From: Mastigias papua
Lineage: Eukaryota; Cnidaria; Scyphozoa; Rhizostomeae; Mastigiidae
NCBI GenBank assembly: GCA_964019165.1
Contig: OZ025280.1
Location: 6,814,428 to 6,878,427 of the forward strand
Direction of reading: 5' to 3'
DNA length: 64,000 nucleotides
The notes below the pieces were generated by a model. That model had not been told where the DNA came from. It ran no database searches and was given only the letters and a program-made list of their open reading frames with translations. Below, in pieces: positions 47,586 to 59,500 of this stretch. Position 1 is the first letter of the stretch. Every line of letters starts with the position of its first letter. Both the position numbers and the translations under genes were made by a program.

Positions 47586-50500
47586 ATGGATAACGTGATA
47601 GCACGGATTGCGGTCTGGTTCACCTTGGCATTATCTACCTATGCTGATCCAAACTTTAAAGAAATTTTCAGGCAGACGACAAAGGAAGCAAACAACGAGG
47701 TCCTTTCAAACATCACTGGAAAAGTACCGGAATGGCTATCTGGAGATTTTGTGAGGCAGAACTGTGCATCATATGGGGAAATTGATGGTAGGTTGTTCAA
47801 AATTGATCGTTTTGCCATGCAAGTAATTTACAACCACTAGTCTTACTCTTGTATCTTAGAATCATAGTCAGTAGAATGAAACAGTGACGAATCTAGCATA
47901 GATTATGAGGGGACATTTGGGTAAATCATATATTGGCTTAAAAAGGCATTGTAAAATTATGATTATTTTAGTATCGTTGAACCCCCAGCATCCCTAGATC
48001 TGCTGCTAGAAGAAAGCACCTGAATGTGGCTTGAAAAATAGAGAAAAGTTGCAAGGATCTGTTTTGTAGACGCCGCCGTCGTGTTAATGCATGACTTTCA
48101 TTGAGCCTATGGATTTTTGTCTCAGCATTTAACAATTACAAAAAACGATCATATCATATCCATGATGAATAATGGAAAGTTTTTCCACATTTGGTTCATT
48201 TTTGGGAATTTTTCTCAAGGATTTATGTTTTTTTAACATTGTATTTAACGTTTTAAGATAGGTTATTTTTTCTACTTGTTTTGTCAATTTTTAGCTGTTT
48301 TGGTTCGTAGATAGACGGCCCCTTGGAAATCAGCTATGCTGAATGGGCAACCGTCTATAGATAACTGAAATGTATATATGTATGTATGTATGTATGCAAA
48401 TGACTAAAAAATCCATAATGAACACAGAAACGACTGTTAACGATGAAGGCGACAAAAAGGGGGTATTTACTAGTTTAGAACAGTTCTAGTATTGAAGGAA
48501 ATACTGATATGCCCATGCGGAGGAACATTGCAGCTGAACGCACAAACTTGCTGCACTTTAGAGGTATCAGCTAGCAGAAAAGTAAGCGTGCCTCGTTACA
48601 GCGCACATGCACGGATGCATGTGCATTGTTCATCCATTATAGTTACTACATAAAACATACTTGCACACGCGAGACTTATCGAAAATGTCATACCCCTCAA
48701 TATTGAGTCATATGATATGTTATTGGATCCTTCAGAAAACACTGTTAAGTTTCTCAGTGAAACAATGGTGACAATTTTCTTCCGCATTAGTTATAGAGTC
48801 AGTGAACATGCAAATCAACCTAAACTCATACTAGACTACATTTCGTTGCTTGGTAGGAACGAGACTGTAGCACGTTAAAGCGGAGTGATCGTAGGGCATC
48901 AGCTGGTTTTTGCCTTCTGCACCATGTCAGACTTACGTATGTATTCAAAATATGAAAGGCGCTTGATTTATCTCACTTACTAGTGGACAAGTAACCGCCT
49001 AATCCACCATTCATGAATTCCTGCTGTAGTGTATAGTAGGAATATGTACCTGTTATCTAATGGGAGATAACCTGGAATTGCATATGGCTTATATACCGAC
49101 AAAAGACCCTACGTTTTAGTTTTTGATTAGCTTCTATCAAAGGACTCAGGAATTTCTACTTCGGAAGTGATGTTCACTACCACGAGCGTTCATCTTATAA
49201 TAGCGTGAAACATTTGCAAGAAAGGCCTACAAGGAAATTTTATTTATGGACAAAGCCCAACTGAGAGTCGCATTTCAAATGCAATCAAGCCCTGTCTGTG
49301 TGAATCTTCCAAAGAGACCCTAACTTTAAATTGTACTCTTCGTACTGGGCCAAGAACAGTGGCGAAACGCACCGTGTGCACCATTTAAAAAATACACATT
49401 TATTAAGACACAAGTATGTAAGAAACACAATGCTCAAATCAGGAAAATTAAGAAACACTTACGAAACACGGGCTGGCTGAGTTTCAAAAGAAAACTTGAA
49501 AAATCTATTTTTGTGAGGAAAATTCTAATTGAACTGGAAACAAAATACAAACAACATCTGTCTCTCAAATGTTTTTAACTAAAGCTTCAATTTCTCGTCT
49601 CATAGTTGCCCTGCTGCTATAGGAAATTTCAAGAATGTTAGCAAACACTTAAGAAACATTTAAGGCTGGATTTGACAAAATATTAGGAAACACCCAGCCT
49701 GAAGGGGGAAAGTTTGTTTCTTATATACAAAAACGTGTACCACTTTGCGAAAAAGCGATTTTTGAATTAAAGGAGTTTCTTTGCATTCAGTTCATAGCAT
49801 GATTAACGTGAATGCAGAACTTTTCATATGGTCTTTGAGTTGTCACAAAGCAATCGTGTAAAAACTCCCAAAGATCATTTGATTTGTGACCTTTTGCAAG
49901 TTCGAGAAGAAACTTATATTGAATCTTATGCAAACTGTAATATTGTGCGTTATCCAATCGTTCAAAGTGGTATTGTCGTCCGATACTACCAAATAAAAAG
50001 TGGGAAGGGAGTTGCAAAGTCTATGAAATGCTTGATAAAAGCTAGGAACATCGCTTACTGGCGAAACGTGGGGGGGGGGGGGGAGGCTGACCCCTGAGTG
50101 ATGCCGCACTTGAAATTGGGCTTGGGACATGCTTTTTTTTTAACTTATTTGCTTCTGTTTTTCACGAAAACACATTCAACGAGTACTTAGATCTTAGACT
50201 ATGACTCAAATATAAGTTAGTGCAAAGGTCACTAACCACCACTTTCACTAAGGACCCACACTGCTCCGTTACACCACTGGCCAAGAAGAGGACCTATTGG
50301 ACCAATGACATTAAAATTAACATTAACAATGTTATTAAGATTAAGGGCCTGATTACATGAGCGAGCTGACCCGCTTGTGGCTCGTTTACGGCTCAGTGAG
50401 TTGTCCCGGTGCTTCGGTCAAATCCCAAATAAAGACAAAATGCGATTATATGACGCGAGCTAGAGGCAGGTTTAAAACGGGTTGGCTCACTTACCGAGCT

Positions 50501-53500
50501 GGCTCGTTTTCGCGAAGCGGGTCAACCCACTTGAACCGAGCTGGCTCGCTCATATAATAGCTGGTCCCGGGACAGAAACGGGCTGGTGCATGCGCAATGG
50601 CATAAAACTAAACACAAATGGTAGTGTACTGGCTCTGTGACGACAACGTAACTACTGCTTTTCAAACAAATAAACTGAAAGCAGTAAAATGTATAGTTGA
50701 AAATACAAGTATGAGTAGTAAATTAGTAGGGACATACTGAAACCTATTGGATAGTATATAACAACAGTGGGGTTCAATTGCTAGGACCTTTAAATATCAA
50801 GGCTCAAAATTGCTGAGATTTATGAAAAATTTAAGAATACTGCAAAGTTCAAGTTTCATCAAGGCTTACGTGTTTTATTTATTTGAGTTTACTTTAGAAA
50901 ACAAAACAAATGTGAACTTCATTTATCGGGTCTCTGAGTCATTACACTTTAATGCGACTCAGCGACTCTTTGGAGAGTGTCAGTTACACACATTTCATAA
51001 TAAAAATATATTCTATAGGAGTATTAATGCTCAAACCGTACTCATACATTGCTAAAATTTAAGAGTAATTAAAGAATTTTCTTAGGTTCAAATTTAAAAT
51101 ATTTTAAAACTATTAAGGCTCGGCGAAAAACTAGGTATTCTTATAAAAAGGTTTGCAATCTTGATACAGTAATAATCTAACACTGCAGTTGTTTGCTGTA
51201 TGCATCTGCTGTCTTTTAGTGATTTCCGGGGTTGAGAACGGGTTGGCACAGAGCTGGCCCGTTCTAACATTTTTCATATAATACCGAGCTGGCACCGGGT
51301 TGTAAGCGAGCCAGCACTGAGCCAGCCCTCCTCATATAATCAGGCCCTAAAAATGTTTTCCAACAGTGGCGTAGCGCGAGACAGAGCGGAAACGATGCAC
51401 GCCTGCGCACTGGGGGCTCGAAAATCGAAGGATGGAATACAGCAAGTCACGTTGTCAAAATTCTGATCTAGGCAAAAATATTAAATGTTTTCCAACGTAA
51501 AGTGTTTATTTTCGACCATTTATGGAGACATAAGATTAACAAAATGGACACAATTTGTTTAGTTTTCTTTTGTCATGCTATTAACGGCGAAAAAATTCAC
51601 ATCGAAGTAATTTCTTTTAAAATACAGAGAAGAATGAAATGAGTAGTTACAGCTCGAGATTGACAATGTCGAAATGTTTATGTCACAAAAGTCCCAAAGG
51701 TAAGGCCGTTTTTCAGTTGATAAGGGATTTTATTGTTTCAACTAGTGCTTTAGGGATGCCTCCACCATATATTAAGAGTTCTCGTAAATCCAGGGTTGTT
51801 CCTACGTGATATGATAAAAATAACAAAATAGTTACCTTCTGCAGAACGAACCTAAGAGTCTTTCGGACCGCTCCATGAACAACAATATTTGAAACATGAT
51901 TTTTATAACCAAATAACTGCAATAAGATGATCTCAAGATTAACCATGATGCATAATTGTTGGTGTATAGTTGCTGTCGTGATATCATTCGCAGATTGCGA
52001 ATTTCGATTGCCACAGGGTGCGAATTGAGTGCTACAGGGAAATTACCGTTATTTTTGAGCTCGACAGGGATTTTCCGTTATTTTCTTGGCCGCATTGCAG
52101 AAATAACCGAAATTGAGAAAAGCGACCGGTGAAACCAATTGCAAAAAGAAAATCACATCAAGATAACGTGTGATAGTTTTTTAATTAATATGTTTTGCTA
52201 TTTTGCGCCGCGCACTTCCAGAAATAAGACACGGACAAGTGTTATGGAAAATTGAAGCAAGTGAATCAGGCAGAGGCCTTCGACCTTGGCGTTGGAGAAG
52301 AGGTCACTGTTTGCTTGAAACATCTGCGACAAGAAACAAAGCTCAACAAAGAAACATGCTGCTATCCATTAGGCGATGGTACTTCATGTTCGACTGCCTT
52401 TGTACCGTGTCCTGTCCGTTTGATGGCAATTTTCAAAGACCTCAGCAGCTCTTGTAAAGGCACTTACATCTTCCGTAATCACTTAGAAAAGCTGATCAAA
52501 ATGATGAGGTAACAGGGCATAATGCATACACGTTTTTTTTTTATAAGAACATCGAACTTCGATGAAGCCTTGTAGTATTCTTAACTTTTTTGGTTTGAAA
52601 GCCTAAAATGTTCTTAACATGCTCTTAATTTCCTTGTTTTTAAAATGCGCTCTGATTTCTCAAAACAGCGATAATTGCTCTGGAAAAGGGCCGCGGGTCA
52701 AATTTTAGCACATATGCCTGTGAATTCACTTTGCGGGTTCACATAATATTAATTTAAAAAGAAAAACAAGAGGTTCTTAAATTTGTTGCTTTTTCCTTGT
52801 CTTTTCTCTGTATTTTACTCTTTTCATCTTATGTTTTTTGAAAGAAATTTATGTAGCCTTGTCATGTTCTTAGCATGTTCTTAACTTTTTGGCATTTGAA
52901 GCCTTATGTTCTTATATGGTTTGTTCTTATAAAAAAAAGACGTGTATACTCCACCAAAGAAAAGAAAGGTCAGTGTGTTTAACTCCAATGAATGATTAAA
53001 TTCATGTTTTTATGTTCATGAAATCTAAAAGCATTTGTCTTTCTACTCTTAGGTGCACATTTGCCGTTCCCCTGCTAATCATTTTTTGAAAATTTTTTAC
53101 AACTAAGTGAGATACTAAGTGCAAAAAGTGTCATAGTTTCCTTGCAAATCGGATAGAAGAGCTTACAGAAGCGTTTAATGAGGGTCTTTTAAATGACGAA
53201 GGCAAAGATGCTAATCGAAATGAAGAAGATGCATCACAAGACTTGTTGCTCGATGATGATGAGGATGATGAAGAAGAAATAATCAGACAGGCAACACCAC
53301 CACTTTTCAATGATTTCGAAGGGCTGGAACTGTTTCGCCGTGAATTCTCAAAAAAATTTGATTCAATTATATGACAGGGTGACGATATTTTTCCTGTTTG
53401 TGACAGTGAATGTAATTTCTCCACCTCCACGCTGTTCCTCGCGCCTGGCGCCATTTTGTTTTATGACAAATAGTAATGCGCATGCGTGCATCGTTTCCGC

Positions 53501-56500
53501 TCTGTCGTAGCGCGACCTTTTCGACTGGGTATTCTATCATAGGGTGTGGCTGGGTGTGGCTGGGTGTGGCTAATGAACGTCCCGTGGCATTTATCACCTG
53601 AACATAAATATCTAGTAAAAAGCTCAATCTCCTACACTTTAAGATATTCATTGTATTATAGTTTTAAGTGGAGGGCCCCTTGCAAATCAGCTCTGGCTGA
53701 AGAGCAACCCTCCTTAAAGGAAGTAAAATGAAATGAAATGTATTCATCAGTTGGTCGTGGTCTCATAACAGAAAAGAACCGGAAATTAATATTAGACATT
53801 GTATCTAGACTGTGTGATGTTATTACAAGGCTTCGGTCTCCCCTTCTCAATAATCCTCTTTTTTCCGTGAGTGATAATTTTGAAAATGAGTTTTGAATCA
53901 GCGATGTCATGATATCACCCACAGCTTATTCCCCCATAGTCAAGTTAACTCCATCTAGCAAATCCTGAACAGAGCCAATAACAACAAAGCCTAGAAGTTT
54001 CTCGAAGCCATAACAAAATAACACTCTTTACAATAGCAACTGGACAATAGCAGAGAATGACTAATAAGTCAGAATGTTGATAGGGACAACATCACATGAC
54101 TCTGCATACCTTTGAATTGTGCAAAGCTAGCGGCACGCATTATGTAAACAGAAAGAAACTAAGCTTGGGAACTTACATATATTTAGAAATATAGCGGGAA
54201 TGTTTGACGTCTATCGTTATAATATTCACGAAATTAAAACAGTTATAGGCTCCTCCTAACACTACAAAATTAGACATTGGGGAACTTGGCCTACGTACGA
54301 CTGAACCTCTACGAGCTACCTACCTTTCACTTGTCTTTCTTGCTGCTGCTGCCATATAACATAATTTACATCTGACCAGAACTTTCTTGCTAAAAAGTCG
54401 GCCTTTCAACTCTCCTATTAAAAATTTCACGTGTCGTATTTACTTCGTATTCGGTAACAACTCCGCCACTCCACGTACTCAAGCTCAATGTTTATTAGCC
54501 TCTATGTGAGGTTTAAGAAGTATGAGGCTGGACGCTGGCCATTTCTCAGCGTATTTTGAGATTGTTTTTGCTCATTAAGGAAAAATTTATTCATGAAATG
54601 GAGCATTTTGATTGGTGGAATCACCCTACCGGGATTCACTGCGTATTCGTGACGAACTCCTGTTTAACATGAAGTTCCTGTTCGGTCTTCTGCATTATCT
54701 TCACAAATCTGCTTGCTTCCAAACGATTCACGTCTGCACACTTACACAGCTTGAATATTAAGGCTGGTAAACTCGTTAAAAGGAGTTAAATTTGCCATTT
54801 GAATGAGCATTTGAGAAATAGTACTGTTATCGCAACATAATGCAGATTATTATTTTTTACTGGAAATTGTAGGGTATTCACTGAATACCTTGAATACCCT
54901 GACGCTACGCCACTGTTTTCCAATTCCCTGATCCCAATGGGTGCCACGGCATCTATTTGTCGGCAAATTGTAGATCCTGCACTCCACTCCCAAAAGATAA
55001 GTTTCCAAAAACGGTCAATTCTGATAAAAATGAGTTCGATGTATTGTTAAGTTATCCAAAGCTGCATCACCCTTCGCGAAAAACTTTCCTAAACATATTC
55101 TACTGTTTCCTTAGAGTATTCAGCCTCTTTAGCTTTCCACGGCATATAATGGGAATTGGGATGATACTTAAAGACCCAATTTTGCATGTAAGAAGCTAAA
55201 ACAATATTGAGGAGAGACAGAATATTCGTCAGCAATGCAAGTAATAGAGAGATCATCAGAACTACAATTAAAAGTGCAGCATTAGATCGTACTAGATTTT
55301 ATCTTTGTGCTTTATAACTCTAGATGTATACATTGCACTGTGTATTTACGTGATTTAGTGTAGTTTTCAGTGTAGGTTCGGTCCACTAATTCTCAAATCC
55401 TGTTGGGAAATGCGCTGCCGCATTCATTAACCAATGAGGAGACTAGAATAACTAAGGATGATAATCTCTTGATGCTGATATGCATGAAAAATGCCCCGAT
55501 CCTGAATAAGTATTGGATGGGAATCCCTACGAAAACGAGGTAGATTAAGAAGATTGTGGAACAGAGGCCAGCAGGGATTTGATTACAGGAAATTTGCAAA
55601 CCATTATTTAGCAATCGCGAGGTTTATAGACGTAAACTGAATGATACGTTTCCAAGATGAATCCTATATTCTACATAAGATACATTTTTACTGCAACACA
55701 CTTCCTTGTTTCTGTTTACTTTGCAGGACCATCTCATATCTGCAGTAGATACCCATTAACTCCTATAGCACTAATTTCAAGCACGGCGTCACTTCGGGCT
55801 GGGGCTTCAACAACCCATCACTTTTGCCAGTCAACAATTTGTCTAGCCTTTGTCCTGCAATTTTGTTTGTAACCCCTACACTTTTTATTTGTAGCCGCCT
55901 CACATCGCATCGCCTTGCCTGGCTCTCTAATTTCAGCATTTCTATGATTTTGAGGTAATGAATGATCAAAGCGAGATCTTTAGGCCTTGAAGAAGAGATA
56001 CTTGATTCTCAGAAAACATTAGACAGTGCAGAAAAGCATCTCATGGAGCATCATGTCATTTACCTTTATCTGCCTACAGGCTTCCCTCAGTGGGCTTATA
56101 AGTGACTATGTCAGTATACACGGTATTAAAAGTTTTGACTGCTGTAAACTTTGGTAGACCAAAAGTTTCGGCTGCTCTAAACTTCGTCGACGAAGAGTTA
56201 CGGAAAGAATGTGTCGTACATGAGTTTCGCGCCAAAGATATTTTGTGAAAACTTTTCAACTTAATATATCCCTGTGAATAAAGGTGGAAGCTGAATCAGT
56301 TAGCATGCGAACAGGAACTGTTTAACTTAGGGTGGTCTTGGCCACCTTTATTGTCACTTGTTATGTGAACAAGACCAGTCTTCTACAGAGTTAACTAAAT
56401 GAACATTGATTACACGATTTTTCTTTTATAAATCTAGCTCTAGACGAAATAGTACCAGTTTCGTAATGTTTGGCCACATTTTAGTTCTAAAAGTTTCTTA

Positions 56501-59500
56501 AAAGGTCTACAATGAAGTGAAAAAAATTGCAGTGAAAAAGGGAGCAAAACGCAAAACGTTGTCATTTGTAGTGTCCCCAAAGGCTTGGCACATAAAACAT
56601 ACTGTAATGGGAACTTGCTGAACCCGGGGTGGTTTTGGAAACTATGAAAGATGGAACAGAGAGTTCTAAAGTTTCTTAATTATTTCCTTGTAGTTTTAAA
56701 AGTTTCTGAAATTTAAGGAGTACTACGTTTCTTATAAACCTGTTTCTTATAAAAAGATTATATAGTGATTTTTATCGATTGAACATTTAATAACGATTGT
56801 TGTTGATATCGCAGTTGATACCTGAATCAAACCAAACTTTATTGCAAAGGCAATGTGACTGCGTTTTACTACTGCAAAATGTTACTGTTTTTCACTCCAC
56901 AAAACCAGTGTTAAGTTATCACTGCTTACTAAAATTAGGCAAAGTTAGGTATCTGTCTATCAAGATACAGAAGGTAGATGTCAATATAAGTTATACGTTG
57001 TTGCTATATAAGGGATTTCATGTCTGAATTGAGACTGGAGTTCCTTACTCTTTTACCTAAATGAGGCTGAGAGTTCCTTATCCTGTTTCTCGTCACTAAA
57101 CGTCGAAAGTGGCTGATGTGTGGCTCAATGAGTTCAAAGTGCTGTGCCAAGATGACATCTTTGACTCATGGTGTCTTTTAGAGGACAGTTATGTGTAGAG
57201 AATTAATTTTATTAGAAAGATGCTACTAAAACACACGTTTCAGTTGATGCTGCACTACAGTTTATGCTACACACGTTTGTTTGTTTCTTCATCTGAGCCG
57301 GACAGCGCAAGCAACGGGTGTTTGGGACACCCATTATTTATCGGCATCTGCCCCAGTTGGTGTTGGATAGAGAAAAAGACGGTTATTAATTGAATTGCTT
57401 CTTATTTTGAATAATTCAAAGCAGGACAGTAGCACCTCTCTATATCGTACTTGAAGTCGGCCCCGATTCTGTTCGAGTCCTACAAGATTTCGTCATAGCA
57501 GCTATCATGCACTGACGGAGTTACGAGGTTGCACGGATGTAAATATCCTATCTTTCTTCAGAGACTCGTTGGTTAGATTCGTCGATAAATGTCAAAAAAT
57601 CTATGTAAGTTTCTCGCTTAGATATCATTGAATTCATCTGTATCCATACCTAAAAAGGTCGTTTCCCTAGTTAATTGGTGTGAGTAGAAAAGCTTTTCTG
57701 GTTGCTTCACCCTCAGACTATCGTTACCTTCTCTCTCGCATTCTGATGGCATACACCACCACTGGACACTCAAGCCCCATTCAATGATCACCCCCTCTAA
57801 TAAAAAAGTTACAGTAGAATCCCTGTCGTTAACCTCCTATTTTCTGCGGCATTCTCATCTGCTAATTTCTTTTGAATGGTCATATGAAACATTTACTTTT
57901 ACCGATTTAAGATGCTGGCACATTCGAAGGAAAGCGCAGCTAGATTAAAAATGTGATTATAGATGTGAATCACTGTGGTCCTTATAATCAGATTTAAGAT
58001 GTTTATGTAGATGTTAAATGGGGAGATATTGAATTTTAAGATAAAGCAGGCCAGGAACCCTTTTTGCCTTGAGAGACATCAATACCAAGTACATTAGTGT
58101 TTTCTCTGTGAGAGCCATATAACACTTCTTATACTGAATGTATCTACCGTAATGATTCGAATAGGCCCCTTCCTTTGATTAAGCCCCACCTTGTATAAGC
58201 CCCCACCCATAGGATGGTGTATGACAAATAAGCCCCCACCCTCAAATAAGCCCCATGGGAGTTGTATGGGATCAGTATAATACATGCTAAAAGCAACGAA
58301 AATCAATAAAGTCAGCCATTGGTCTGTTCAGTTGTGCTAACATTTGAAGCGAACAACTATCTGACAAGTTTGTGCTCCTTCATCCCATTCTGTGCTATAT
58401 TTGAGTTAAATCTTTGGGAGATGACAATTTGAGAGTGCAAAAATGATATAAGAGCTTGCCTGTACAATGAAAGCAGAACCATTTTTGCAATTATTTGTGT
58501 GAAAATGAGAACGCAGTTTTCATTGTACAGGATTCAACTTTTACTCGGGGTTGTACAGTTTACCTAGAAAACCCTTGATGTCCAGGAATACTATAGCGAA
58601 TTAACGAATATTTTATTACAAATCATTGAGTAGGTATATATTCCTCCGCTATTTGGATGTTATCCTCATTTTCCGTACTTTAATGTGATATATACATAAA
58701 CTACATCCCCTTTAACTCAGACTTTATCGTCATATCCATTTGTTATAACAGGTGCCCGATCAGAATATATATCGCATCTGTTCGATTGTATACCAATGGT
58801 TGGTAGGTACAAATTCGACAACGGACAAATCAAGTATTCCAACAAACGCTTTGACTCAAAGCCTACAAGGATTTGGAAGCATTATGGAATGAACATGAGT
58901 CGTTCAAAGGTTAATTGGCGGACACTTTTAGCTGATATAGACATCCCTGCCTACCAGAAAGATGCAAACACTAAATTTAATGAGACACTGCTAGTCATCC
59001 CATCCGTCAACTTCTGGAATTCAGGTATTCAAGATATAGTTTTCGCAATTACAGAATCATTTTACAGTCCAACGGCAGTGAAAACTTCACCTGACCTTGA
59101 AATCATTGGTATGTACATGAACAAATTCAATGACAAAGGCATTCCATCCAATTTTCAGCCCGGAAACGGTCACGCAGTTATCATCAATCCTGCTCATGAG
59201 CAAACGGATCCTGACGGAACAGTATGGACTTCTACATTTGACATTGAACATTTTACTAGAACAAAAATAGACAACCTTGAGATAGCAGTGGCTGTATATA
59301 CCATAAAAGGATTAGAGCGAACTATGGCGGCACGGCATGTATTAGGAAAATACAACCTTTCTAGCTGTTCCTCACTAAAACAGGCCGATCTCAATCTCAT
59401 GCCTGGGTACAGTCATTTCATTCAGACAACTCCTGGATATATACTTGTGCCCCAGACCTCATACCGCTTCGACTACTGTCTTGACTTTAGAAATTATGGT

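Larger units (their letters stand above)
51380..53506. mobile_element. Mutator-like element (2,127 bp) with 9-bp target duplication
   Basis: Both ends begin GACAGAGCGGAAACGATGCA; the TIR match continues CGC.TGCGCA. The 9-bp GTAGCGCGA flanks exactly on both sides (51371-51379 and 53507-53515). A 9-bp duplication with TIRs is diagnostic of Mutator/MULE-type elements. Inside lie ORF pieces at 51666-51809, 52228-52512 and about 53115-53374, and a nested MITE at 52527-52946. No Mutator transposase is recognised. Confidence 0.82.

Noticed and set aside
53131..53454. Minus-strand serine-rich frame
   Set aside because: It is the complement of the acidic plus-strand frame (Asp/Glu codons read as Ser/Ile); the plus reading looks more protein-like.
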